Position numbers and translations under genes: made by a program
Shown here: one piece after another, positions 33,017-43,685 of the stretch
How the letters are laid out: each line of letters starts with the position of its first letter
Numbering within the stretch: position 1 is the first letter of the stretch
Origin: Amyelois transitella
Taxonomy: Eukaryota; Arthropoda; Insecta; Lepidoptera; Pyralidae
Length of the DNA stretch: 64,000 nt
Direction of reading: 5' to 3'
Assembly (NCBI RefSeq): GCF_032362555.1
Contig: NC_083526.1
Location: 5,352,001-5,416,000 of the forward strand
The notes under the pieces: generated by a model
What the model was told of the DNA's origin: nothing
Database searches by the model: none
What the model saw: the letters and a program-made list of their open reading frames with translations, nothing else

Positions 33017-33530
33017 TGTTATATCCCTGCTGTTGTCTTCGGAGAGGACCAGGAATCAAACTCTTGTACTTCACTAAATTACTTTAATTAATTTGAAGAT
33101 ACAATTATTATTTACACAAGACACTACGGACTAAGACTACACAGTTACGCACAAAGAGCGAGAGAGACCCGAATATAGATGTTCACGTGAGTGATGTTAC
33201 AAAAAATCTGCCTATGGAGGGGGCGAGTGCCAGTTTATATACTGGTTAGATATGGATGGTGTACGTGACCATCTTACAATGCTGTTCTTTGTAGTGACTC
33301 TAAAATAAAGAATCTAATTCAGATATTTTGGTTTTCTTTGAATCGACCGAAAGGTCTGACCCATAATTTTATAGTTAGATAACAAATTTTTTGGTAAACA
33401 AAACCATTAGTTTGATTTATGTCTATTACACAGATGAACATAGCTCTCTTTATATTCTAATCATAATACTGATACTAGGAAGATGAACATGGGTTTCATT
33501 GTATTCTAATCATAACGTCGGTACATAACA
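33017..33530 (-). repeat. Gypsy 3' LTR
   Basis: 514 bp, TG...CA on the plus strand, no difference seen from the copy at 54109-54622. Contains AATAAAG-type signals. Confidence 0.95.
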
Positions 33531-33541
33531 CCTCCCTCGTT
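33531..33541 (-). promoter_or_regulatory. Gypsy polypurine tract
   Basis: The minus strand reads AACGAGGGAGG directly next to the 3' LTR, the expected place and composition for the plus-strand primer. Confidence 0.75.
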
Positions 33542-33849
33542 AAAACTGAACAATAGATTTTAAAATTGTTTAGTAAAACAAAATACACTTATACAAAACA
33601 AGAGTTATATCAATAGTGATCTCTCTCAATAAAAATTAACAATAATAAAATTAACATAGGATGTAAAACATTGAAGTAAACATAAAATTTAAGATAAGCA
33701 TAAAATAAAAAAAAATAAAATTAAAGTAATCAAATTTAAACATTAGAAAATAAAAGTAACACTAAAATTAAAACATATTATAATGTGAGTAAATTCATAA
33801 AGGTAAAATTTAAACATTAAGAAACAAATTATTTAGTAAAACGTGAAAT

Positions 33850-34345
33850 TAAAATTTAAACATTAATAAACAAATTAAAACATGAAATTAAAATTTTAAC
33901 ATTAATAAACAACTAAATTAATAACATGAAATTTTAATTTAAACATTAATAAACAAAATAAAACATGAAATTCAAATTGTAACATTAATAAACAACTAAA
34001 TTAATAACATGAAATTTTAATGTAGACATTAATAAACAAAATGAAACATGAAATTCAAATTGTAACATTAATACACAACTAAATTAATAACCTGAAATTT
34101 TAATGTAGACATTAATAAACAAAATAAAACATGAAATTCAAATTATAACATTAATACACAACTAAATTAATAACCTGAAATTTTAATGTAGACATTAATA
34201 AACAAAATAAAACATGAAATTCAAATTATAACATTAATACACAACTAAATTAATAACCTGAAATTTTAATGTAGACATTAATAAACAAAATAAAACATGA
34301 AATTCAAATTATAACATTAATAAACATATTAAGTCAATAAACATG
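33850..34345 (-). repeat. Minisatellite of about 83 bp in the gypsy 3' region
   Basis: A unit of about 83 bp (with ACATTAATAAACAAAATAAA, CATGAAATTCAAATT and ACTAAATTAATAAC) repeats about five times. Unit starts fall near 34026, 34109, 34192 and 34276. Less regular copies extend to the left. It lies between env and the polypurine tract. Confidence 0.8.
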
Positions 34346-34935
34346 AAATTTTAAGGAAAGATAAATATATAGTAGTTATTCAACAAAACATGAATATTAT
34401 AAGAGTACAGGTAAGGTCAACTAGGCTAATTGCGTCTACGGGGCTATTGCGTCTTTTTTAAGTTATTCGAAAACAGTTCGGTTCAGACTAACTAGTGCTA
34501 TCTAGTTACATTTGTATAAACTAAAACCTTTACATAAATTACGTCTAGATGGCGTTGTAGTGAACTGACTCAATAATTCGGCCATTTTGTATATCGAATG
34601 CGTGTGGACAACTTGTTGCTGGTAGAGGTGAGTGTCAAAATCCTTGTTAATCTTAAGTTTTTCTTAAATTACCGATTTTAATTTATTATGAGTGTGAGGA
34701 CTAATCAATGGGCTGCTTACACAGGCAGTTATTTTTAATAAAATAGCTTTATTGTAGGAGGTATTGATGTCGCCATTTTTAGGTTAGGATTTATATCTTG
34801 GGGTAAATGCATCTCGCCGTTACGAGGTAATTGCGACTGTGGGACGCATTTTCCTCAAAACATAAATCGTCAACCTTTTTGTGCTAGCATTTAATATATA
34901 AAAATTGTATTTCAGATAAAGAGTTTATACTTACC

Positions 34936-35253
34936 ATGGTGATTTTGAAATACATGGACATTGACAAATACTTAACTAAATACGATTTTCAAAACTTTAT
35001 ACAACAAAGACTTGTATGGCCATGGCAGAATACTCATTTTAATTTGTCAACCAAGTGTTTCGGATGTGGAGAGCCAACAAACGTTATATCCAGTATGCCC
35101 CATCATTTTATTATGAATGAGATAATAGTTCAACATGCACGAGTATTGCTAGCAAGCTCATTTTTCTGGTGTCCTTTTTGTTCCATTTTTACTATTTACG
35201 AACATTATCCCGAAGATGAATGCGGGTATTGCCATGCAAATAATTTGATTTGA
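34936..35253 (+). CDS. Small three-CxxC protein upstream of the pogo transposase
   Basis: I do not recognise this 105-residue protein. It starts at an ATG in good context (ACCATGG) and carries three CxxC pairs: KCFGCGEP, WCPFCSIF and ECGYCHAN. They could bind zinc, although four would be expected for two full sites, and HH in MPHHF could add ligands. It lies inside the transposon, between a candidate 5' intron (GTGAGT donor at 34629, TTTCAG acceptor ending 34915) and a second intron (35261-35341), and ends 7 bp before the second donor. A spliced transcript would therefore carry this frame first and the transposase second. It may be an accessory protein, a leftover upstream frame or part of an alternative transcript. 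Confidence 0.55.
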   Translation: MVILKYMDIDKYLTKYDFQNFIQQRLVWPWQNTHFNLSTKCFGCGEPTNVISSMPHHFIMNEIIVQHARVLLASSFFWCPFCSIFTIYEHYPEDECGYCHANNLI

Positions 35254-35360
35254 TAATAAGGTAATTTCACTGCATGACATAATCGCCTTTTACGTGTATA
35301 CAAAATCCTTATTCACATCAATTTTATTTCATTCATTTCAGATTTAAGATATTTATCAAA

Positions 35361-37565
35361 ATGGTACGTAACTACAGAAAAAAAACACAACCTACGTACA
35401 CTTTAGATACTTTAAATATAGCCGTCAAAGAAGTAAGAGATGGAATTTTAAATTCATATCAAGCTTCAAAACAATATAATATACCGCGGACAACTATAGT
35501 AGACAGAGTTAAACTTAGAAGAGGTGTCGTTAAAGAAACTAGAGGCAGGCCAACAGCCATAAATGTCAAATTTGAGAAAAGAATAGCTACCTCGCTCCAC
35601 ATTATGGAAAAGAACGGGTTCGGTCTGTCCTCTGAGGAAGTTATAAAACTTGTAACGCAATACGTTGAAAAAAATAAACTAACGACACCCTTCAAGGAGG
35701 GAGCCCCGGGTTATGAGTGGTTTTCTGGCTTTCGGAAAAGAAATAACTTATCTCTAAAAAAACCACAAGCGGTAGAGATGTCACGAAAAGCCGCATGTGA
35801 CCCGTTCATAATCAAGGACTACTTCGACACACTTGAAGAGTATATAAAAACAATGGATTTACAATATAGTCCAGATAGAATATGGAATCTCGACGAATCT
35901 AGTTTCAGCAAGGACCCAGAAAAGACCAAAATTGTTGGGGCAAAAGGCTATGCGAGTACCAGAACAATTGCTTCGGCGGGAAAAGATAATGTGACTGTAT
36001 TGTTTACAGTTAACGCAGCAGGTGAAAAATTGCCACCATTAATCATATACCGTGGCAAAAATATATGGGACCAATGGATGTCTCAAAATGCTTATGAAGG
36101 TACTTGTTATGCGGCCACAAAGAATGGGTGGATAGACGCTAAAGTTTTTGAGAAATACATGTTGGGGACAGTCTTGCCTCATGTAAGTAAAGAGTCACCT
36201 TGTTTAATAATATACGACGGCCATTCCACGCATATTCAATTACATGTATTAGAGAAAGCAAAAGAATTGGGCGTTGAAATTATAAAACTGCCATCACACG
36301 CGAGCCATCTGTTACAACCTTTAGATTTAGCGGTATTTAAATCTATGAAAGTTAGGTGGGATGCTAAAATATTGGCATGGCAACGGTTAAACGTAGGAGC
36401 CAAGATGCAAAAACACAATTTCAGTGAAATCCTCGGGGAAGTCTGGAAAGAGTTAGATCCCAAAATAATACGAAATGGATTTAAAAAAGGCGGCATATTC
36501 CCCCTAAATAAAGACGTAATACCTGTTGAAAAATACGACGCACAGGCTTTTAAAAGATTCAATGAAGCCAAAATAAAACAAGTTCCAACGTTATACAGTT
36601 TATGTTCACGACAAATAATAAAGACCATTAATAAGAAATGTACCTCAACAATTGACAACCACAAAAATAATATTATTTTCCATCCCAATGAGATACAGTT
36701 ACCTGGTACAAGTCAAGGAACACCAAAAATTGAGATTTTGGAAGACCGGTATCTGAATAATGAAGAACTAGTATCCTTTGAAAGTTTGTTACTTAACACG
36801 ATAAAAAAAGCTGACCCGACATATAAAATTAAGAAAAGAAAGGTAGTTCAAGGAAGTGAAGTAATTACACACGATGATTTTTTGAATAGATTGCGGAAAA
36901 ATGAGGCTGAAAAACAAAAAAAAGAAGAAGAAAAAAGAGAACGAAAATCTAAATCAGAGGCGAAGAAAAATATAAAATCTAAACAGAAATTACCTATGCC
37001 TACGACTATAAAAAAATGTCAGAAGAAAATACCGAAAAAGATACCGAAATATTCATCGGACGAAAGCAGTGAAAGTGATAATATAATACTTAGCAGCGAC
37101 TCTGATACAAGCGAAAACTGGGGAACATATTGTCATAAGATAATCCAACAAGTTGAAGAAGAAAGTAATATAAGTGATCATACATCCACTGAACTAGGAC
37201 TTACATCTATACAATGTCATAAAATACAGCCAGATAAGGACCATATCACTAATGATGAATATGAACCAGATTCCAGTCAAAGGCATCCACAAGTTGGTGA
37301 CTGGATTATTGTAAAATTCGCAACAAAGAAAACCGTGAAACACTTTATCGGAAATGTAATCTCATTGAATCATGGCCATCCTCAGGTTAAGTATTTGAGA
37401 AAAATTAAAAATAGTAAGATTGTATCCTTTCATTACCCTGACGTTGAGGACGTATCTGAACTCATACATGACATTGACATTGTTAAGTTTCTTGAAAACC
37501 CCCTAATAACACGAAGAGGACACGTAGTTTTCAAAGAAAAATTTGAAGGATTCAATATTCAGTAG
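35361..37565 (+). CDS. pogo/Tigger transposase
   Basis: Catalyses cut-and-paste movement of the surrounding element. The 734-residue frame begins in good context (CAAAATGG) 19 bp after a splice acceptor at 35341. The N-terminal helix-turn-helix (about residues 14-50; GILNSYQASKQYNIPRTTI) is of pipsqueak type and binds the ends. A CENP-B-like second DNA-binding region follows. The DDE_1 nuclease domain has its three acidic residues in IWNLDES (about 178), IIYDGHSTH (about 285) and LLQPLD (about 322). The long C-terminal tail is lysine-rich (KKEEEKRERKSKSEAKK) and then acidic and serine-rich. No stop or frameshift occurs, and the motifs are intact. It resembles the proteins annotated as Tigger or jerky-like in insects. 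On the evidence seen this copy could be functional. Confidence 0.9.
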   Translation: MVRNYRKKTQPTYTLDTLNIAVKEVRDGILNSYQASKQYNIPRTTIVDRVKLRRGVVKETRGRPTAINVKFEKRIATSLHIMEKNGFGLSSEEVIKLVTQYVEKNKLTTPFKEGAPGYEWFSGFRKRNNLSLKKPQAVEMSRKAACDPFIIKDYFDTLEEYIKTMDLQYSPDRIWNLDESSFSKDPEKTKIVGAKGYASTRTIASAGKDNVTVLFTVNAAGEKLPPLIIYRGKNIWDQWMSQNAYEGTCYAATKNGWIDAKVFEKYMLGTVLPHVSKESPCLIIYDGHSTHIQLHVLEKAKELGVEIIKLPSHASHLLQPLDLAVFKSMKVRWDAKILAWQRLNVGAKMQKHNFSEILGEVWKELDPKIIRNGFKKGGIFPLNKDVIPVEKYDAQAFKRFNEAKIKQVPTLYSLCSRQIIKTINKKCTSTIDNHKNNIIFHPNEIQLPGTSQGTPKIEILEDRYLNNEELVSFESLLLNTIKKADPTYKIKKRKVVQGSEVITHDDFLNRLRKNEAEKQKKEEEKRERKSKSEAKKNIKSKQKLPMPTTIKKCQKKIPKKIPKYSSDESSESDNIILSSDSDTSENWGTYCHKIIQQVEEESNISDHTSTELGLTSIQCHKIQPDKDHITNDEYEPDSSQRHPQVGDWIIVKFATKKTVKHFIGNVISLNHGHPQVKYLRKIKNSKIVSFHYPDVEDVSELIHDIDIVKFLENPLITRRGHVVFKEKFEGFNIQ

Positions 37566-37869
37566 AGTATAGAAAATGTATTGTTGATTTTTCTGATCAG
37601 TAAGACTGAATTACATAGTATTATGTAATGACAATTGTATTTAAAAGTTAAAATACTCAGTATTAGATACCATATTTTTATGTGATTATTTGTTGAATAC
37701 TGTGGTTGAATAATATGACACTACTTAAGTACGAAGATTTTTGTTCTGTTAATTTGTCTTAAGAAATTTTATGTCGATTAATCTTGTTATTTAATTGTTT
37801 AAGCATGAAAACTTGTATACGCTATCTAAGTATAAGTACATTTTCTAGAGTAGGTTAGCTTAAGTCATT

Positions 37870-38215
37870 AGTTACCGAATGATCTGATATTTCTGGTCAA
37901 ATATACAAGACTGAACTTTGTTATAATATGTCACATAGTGACTGATTTTAAGTTGGAGTATGGAGAGATGTCGATTACTGTTAATTAGTATGATTAAGCT
38001 AATTATATAAAGTTTCAGTATATCCTTAAGTTTATTCTAATAATCTTATCTGATATTGCTGGTCAAATTTTGCAAGACTGAATTTCTTTATAATATGTCA
38101 CATAGTGACTGACTGGAAGTTAGAATATAACGTTGGTGTGTGGACAGATGTTGATTACTGTTAATTAGTGTGATTAAGCTAATTATGTTAAATTTCATTA
38201 TAACAAAAGTTTACT
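37870..38215 (+). repeat. Direct duplication of about 165 bp in the pogo 3' region
   Basis: Two adjacent segments share TATAATATGTCACATAGTGAC, GATTACTGTTAATTAGT and TGATTAAGCTAATTAT in the same order, at about 37880-38010 and 38048-38205. A poorer third piece lies at 37575-37630. Confidence 0.7.
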
Positions 38216-38279
38216 TTTCTAAAGAATATTTTTGCTGTAATAAGCATCTTTTCGACTAATATTTTACAATTATGAAGGT

Positions 38280-38333
38280 AACAACGCCTAAATCTAACTT
38301 GATAACACAATCAAGTTAGATTTAGGCGTTGTT
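38280..38333. repeat. Perfect 24-bp hairpin in the pogo element
   Basis: Arms 38280-38303 and 38310-38333 are exact inverses (AACAACGCCTAAATCTAACT... ), with a 6-base loop AACACA. Confidence 0.9.
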
Positions 38334-39108
38334 AAGTCAAAACATGCCATTTTTTATTTACTGGATAATAAGTTCAGAATAGTTTTCCTTTGGCAGGATT
38401 TTTGTATAGATTTTTGTTCCCAGTACCGAAAATTTGATTTTGAAAATTAAGAACAACGCATTTATAAAAAGTTGGCTCTTATTTTAATTTTTTATAATAA
38501 AAATTGTATAATGTAATGCAGATTTTTTTATTTACAATTCTTACCACTATTAAAATCTCATAGGTTTCTACTACCTACAAGTAAGTACATGCAAATAGGT
38601 GGTCCGAGAGGGGGCAAGTTTTATGAGTAAAATGTTGACAACATCTGGATTTAGCACGAGGCAAATGCGTCTATAAAAAACTAGGCGCATTTCCCCCCGA
38701 CCTTACCAAATCTTCTCTGAATGCATCAAGTATTCTCTTTGTCTTATTAAATTATCACCTATAGCATAGAAAATTGGTTTGTAAAAAGCTACCTTGTTTT
38801 CATCCCGATAAACCTACTAATTCAGTATTTACTTAATAAAGACGCATTTGACCCAAACGGGGTAAATGCGTAAGAAAAACCTCTTTCAAAAACACTCAAT
38901 ATGCCACCTTTTTAAAACTCTGGTGAAAAAAACATTGATATAAATTTATACATAAGAAGTCATTTAATAGGCTTGATGTTCAAAAACAACGATAATGCCA
39001 TGAATTCGCCTACATTATGGCGTTAACTTCAAGTGATCGGGAAATATGACGCAATTACCCCGGTTGACCTTACATTTGTTCTGAGCAAGCAATCTCATCA
39101 TTTCACTA

Positions 39109-41066
39109 TCAGTTGTTTAAATTATATTTATATTTCAACTCAGTACTATTACTTCTGACTCGAGGTGATCTCAATGGTGTACGAGCAGTAGGTACTGGTA
39201 AATCACTGGTACCTTCTTCATCTATTCTACGCAAGTCATCTAAACATATGGATGGCTGTACTGAACGATTTTTCGTTGTATAACACTGATTGAAAATTCT
39301 TATACAACAACTGTTGTTTCTGTGATTATGATCATCATCATCATCATCATAAGACCTACTAACCTTTTTATATTTTAAACAGAGTTTATAAGAAAGGTAA
39401 ATAAATATTAATCCTAGAATGAAGTATACCAAATATGGTATATGGAAATTTTTTATAGCATAGGTTTTATTAATATCTTGTTCACGCTTTTGAATTTTTT
39501 CCTCGATAGAATGCAATTTTACAGAGGCTAAATTTAAATCATCTAATTGAACGTTATTAACATGGAATGGCGTAAATAAATGTTTTGTTTTATTTAACCT
39601 TTCATTATTACAACAATCATCCTGTATCAAGCTTATGTCGATTTTTGGTGATGTATAATTAGTTATTATTTCGCTTGTTGCCGTTATTTGAATAAGATTA
39701 GCGTATCCTTTACAATTTTTATCGAGGGTAATTATTCCAGTTCCTTTTAATTGGTATTCAGTAATGTCACTATCTGAACAATCCACTGTCATTTTAGTTG
39801 GTTTAGAATATATGTATATCCATCTATTATTAGTTAACTTTTGCCAGATTTCTATGTTTCCGTAAAGGAATTTTGTCACGCATTCCTTGGGAATATCTTT
39901 TAATATTCTAGTAATCAATAAAGATTCGCACGAAGGATTCGACATTGAAGAGTATTCATTGACATCATTACAGATATAGTGCTCCTTGGAAAGCTTTTTG
40001 CAGAATTCTAGATGATTAAATTGGACATAGGAATGTCTATTAGTAGTCATTCCGAAGTATCGTTTCGTAGGTTGGATAAGAGCGAAAGTGGAGTCTTGAT
40101 GACTATATGGAATTGGTAAAGGAAATACATGATAAATTTCATATTCTTGGGGTTTGACCAGAGGTAGATTTAGAATAAAAATTAATTTAAAATTGATGTA
40201 AAATACGTCTAGCGTAGAAATATCTATAAGCATATGAATGTTTTCCAATGTTAGGGGGGTAGGAAACTCCTTTTGATTCTTTAGTAACTTAATATTACTA
40301 TTAAGTTCACTGTATATTTCCTTTGGATTAATTACGCTGGGGTGTAAAACATTTTGTTTGGCAAAGAGTATTGAATTGACAATTAAATTAATCTCAGATA
40401 TTAAATCGTCAGTCATAGTATTCAAAATGCTAAAATGAGTATTTAAAATAGTGCGAACATCCAATACAGATATATTAGAATTAATGTTGTCAATAAAATC
40501 TTTTAAAGCGACAAAATTTTTATCAAGGGCCTTTTCATTTTCAGTCAATTTCCTCATTGTTAAGTTAAAATTTTGAATTGCGGATTGGGTAACTTGAATT
40601 TGATTCTTCATAATGGAATAAATTTCCTTTTCGTCTGTTAATATATTGTTTATGACGTTATCATAATATACTGCATCGTCATTATCCAGAGTACCGAATA
40701 CGGTTTTTAAAAGAACCCAGGCCGTCGAACCATCCACGTCTTTGGCGACCGGTACTTGTTAAATGTGCAAGTGATTCGTATAATGAGATTGCTTTATTTA
40801 AATTTTTCTCAGCCATATTCATTCTTTTTAAACATTTTATACTAGAGCTTATTTCTTCTACTTCATTACAATGTACGCTTGTGTATTTACACCTAGATTC
40901 AATTATACGAATTGCTTTAGGAATATTACCAATGTCCTTAAATGTTACTAATTTCCAGTTGTCAACATGAATTTTTAATGTTCCGATCCGGTCGAAATAA
41001 AGTCCAGATCCATTATTGATGTTTGTCAATTCTAGGCAGGTCGATATCGCGATCGCAGCCCATAAC
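39109..41066 (-). pseudogene. env: Gypsy envelope gene, broken by a frameshift
   Basis: Insect errantivirus envelope glycoprotein, related to the baculovirus F fusion proteins. It is read as two overlapping frames: about 41029-40682 and 40737-39109 (542 residues). The first frame holds the surface part and ends past a furin-type site RQRR and a following glycine-rich, fusion-peptide-like start. The second holds the main ectodomain, a membrane segment near its C-terminus (LVYFILGLIFIYLSYKL) and a cytoplasmic tail with an Asp-run coded by a TCA-type microsatellite. The two frames change over within a T/A homopolymer at about 40706-40715, a one-base break just after the cleavage site. This copy therefore cannot make a full protein. 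A TTACAG acceptor on the minus strand before 41066 fits the usual env splicing and opens onto a hydrophobic, signal-like stretch overlapping the end of pol. Confidence 0.85.
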
Positions 41067-43145
41067 CTGTAACAGGTAGATTAGGTCTTGATTTCCTTAT
41101 CATATTTTTAGGAGCAGGTTTAGTACGATTTATATGGACTTTCTCATGTTTTCCATTTTCTGATTTTATGGTTAAATTGACATTATCAATTGATATGATC
41201 TCATAAGGACCTTTCCATTTTGATCCGAGTTTATTATTACCTATTTTAGTTAATAAAATATAATCACCAATTTCATATTTAGGTACTTTTATTTTATTGT
41301 CATATTTAATTTTTGAAATTTCTTTACTCTTTATTAGGTTTTGTCTTGCAATAGATTGAATTTTACTTAATTTCAATTTTAGGTTTTTTATATAATTATC
41401 ATAATTGGATTCATTATCGTTTGATACTATTGAAGATGGTAACAAAGGCTTTTGTCCATAAACTAACTCATAAGGTGTATAGTTGCTACTTGAATGAACA
41501 CTGGTATTGTAACAAAACATAGCTAAAGGTATGTATTTATCCCAATCATCTTGATCTTCGGATACATATTGCTTAAAGTAATCTTTAAGAGTTGAATGGC
41601 TTCTTTCTAATGCACCATTAGTTTGAGGGTGATATGCGGTAGAGTTTAATTTTTTGACTCTGAATAATTTAGTTAATTCTTTCATTACTGAAGACATGAA
41701 CTCACTACCTTGATCACTTAAAATAGATTTTGGAACACCAAAGTATGAAATAAAAAGGATAAATTTCTCAGCTACTGTATAAGCTTCGTGATTGGAAATT
41801 GGAAAAGCTTGCGAAAACTTGGTTAAATCATCCTGTAAAGTGAGTATAAATTTATTTCCATTTTCAGTTACTGGTAACGGTCCTACAATATCCATTGCTA
41901 CTCTCTCGAAAGAAGTTGTTGATGTAGTTGTTATTACCATAGGCGTTTTAGTTTTTTTCCGAACAGTCTTATTTAATTGACACGACTTACAATTATTTAC
42001 ATACTCTATTATGTCTTTTTTCATATTAGGCCATACATATTTAGATTTGATGCGAAAATACATTTTTATTATGCCATTATGACCTGATGTAGTATTGTCA
42101 TGGTTTTCTTTTAGTATAGTTGGAATTAAAGAAATATCAGGAGTTATTATTTTATTATGACAGATCCTTATTTTCATAGATAGGCCACGGAAGATATAGA
42201 ATAAGATTTGTTTAATTCTATCTGGGTGTAAAGAGCTATAGGCATCTTGAAAATCGGGTAAGTATATTGATTTAATGTTATTTTTTAATAAATGATTGCG
42301 TAAATTTCGCATTGTATAAAATAAATCTTTAAGGGTGAGTTTATCATAATAATTTTGTTTTGCGATGCAGTGGTAAATTTTTTGTTTCCCTTTGAAATCA
42401 GATTCCAATATTTGATACATTTGTTTCTCAATTTCTAGCAGTTCTTCTATATTATTACTCTTATTAAAGGCCTCAATACCGAATTTATTTTCTTCATCCA
42501 AAGATATATTTGTAATATAAGCGACATTGTCATGTTTATCATGAAATAATAATTCATCAATCTCCTCAAAGTCTCTAATTTCGAATTCTTCACGGTTATC
42601 AAAAAATGTTTGCAAATCACTATATGTTTCTGAACTACTACCTGATGTTAAAGTATTAATTGATATACGCGACAAACAATCTACATTTGAATTTACTCTT
42701 CCTGGTTTATGAATAACTTCATAATCAAATTCTTCAAGCTGTAAACGCCATCTAACTAATTTGCTACCAGGGTCTTTAACATTGAACAACCAGGTAAGTG
42801 GTCGGTGATCTGTAACTATTTTAAAATGACGACCGTATAAATAAGGTCGAAAATGCTGAATTCCCCATTTAATTGCTAATAATTCTTTTTCTGTCGTATT
42901 ATAATTCCCTTCCGTTTTATTTAATGTTCTAGATGCATAGGCAATTGGTAGATCCTCGCCTATTTTACCTTGGCTGAGGATGGCACCTATTGCAAAATTA
43001 CTGGCGTCTGTAGTTAATATAAATTCTTTTGTAAAGTCTGGATACTGAAGAATCTTTGGAGAAATTAATATATTTCGAAGATTATCAAATGCCAATTGTT
43101 GCGATTCAGTCCATTTAAATTCAATGTCTTTCTTCAATAATTGCG
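41032..43145 (-). pseudogene. pol: Gypsy pol, 3' part: RNase H and integrase
   Basis: This is the downstream piece of the gypsy pol, cut off from its reverse transcriptase by the BEL/Pao insertion at 43146. The RNase H domain comes first (LTTDASNFAIGAILSQG, VTDHRPLTWLF). The integrase zinc-binding region follows (GHNGIIKM ... CKSCQLNK), then the catalytic core with its acidic residues in AMDIVGPLP, LSDQGSEF and NGALERSHS. A chromodomain-free C-terminal part ends in the stop at 41032-41034. No stop or frameshift is seen within this piece. Its first 20 codons in the raw open frame belong to the inserted LTR and are not pol. Confidence 0.9.
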
Positions 43146-43421
43146 TGTTGGAGCATATATACATAAATAAAGAATATTAATTTAATATTTTTACACCATT
43201 TCATAGACAATGTTTAACTTTGTAAAATTAGTTTCTGAACGACAACGCGGCGGTTGTCTATTGCATTTATATCCTTTTCCTTAATTCACAAAAAAATCAC
43301 GCTAGATCTTGTGCTCGCCATAACCTCATTTCGCAAAAATATTGTCATCAAAAGAAATAAACGGAATTACACAGGCATTTGAACCAAAGGAATCATTCAT
43401 TTCAAGACCCAAGCGCCAACA
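43146..43421 (+). repeat. BEL/Pao left LTR
   Basis: 276 bp, TG...CA, no difference seen from 50584-50859. The adjoining sequence TATGTTGTGGACC should include the primer site; I could not assign the tRNA. Confidence 0.93.
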
Positions 43422-43685
43422 TATGTTGTGGACCTTCGTCGCCGCATGAAGACATAGAACCAGCGAGGTTAAGACGTCGGAGGAACTGCTGCATACATTC
43501 GGTACGGCCAGCCATCCTTCCTAACCTCGTCCCTGTGAGTTCAATCTGTGCTAATACCGTGCTTTGTTCATATTTCAGTTCTTGTGCATCGCTATAGTCA
43601 GCTTTGTGCCGTTGCTAGCATCGGCTGACGCCACAGTACGAACAGGAATATTCACAAACCGTAAGTCCTTTCACAAACAACCAAA

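Larger units (their letters stand above)
34414..39070 (+). mobile_element. pogo/Tigger-type DNA transposon inserted in the gypsy element
   Basis: The terminal repeats are AGGTCAACTAGGCTAATTGC (from 34414) and, inverted, the sequence ending GGTTGACCT at 39070. They agree at about 20 of 23 positions. The flanking dinucleotide is TA (34412-34413 and 39071-39072), the mariner/pogo target. The 4657-bp element holds an upstream 105-codon frame and an intact 734-residue transposase. Motifs like GTAAATGCGTC recur near both ends. A second right-end-like sequence lies inside at about 38680-38703. It interrupts the 3' region of the gypsy element, 39 bp beyond the env stop, and is in the opposite orientation. 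Confidence 0.9.

Noticed and set aside
36236-36688. 150-codon minus-strand frame
   Set aside because: Lies wholly inside the pogo transposase on the other strand and has no family features.
39331-39350. Significant CAT trinucleotide microsatellite
   Set aside because: It simply encodes an aspartate run in the envelope tail.
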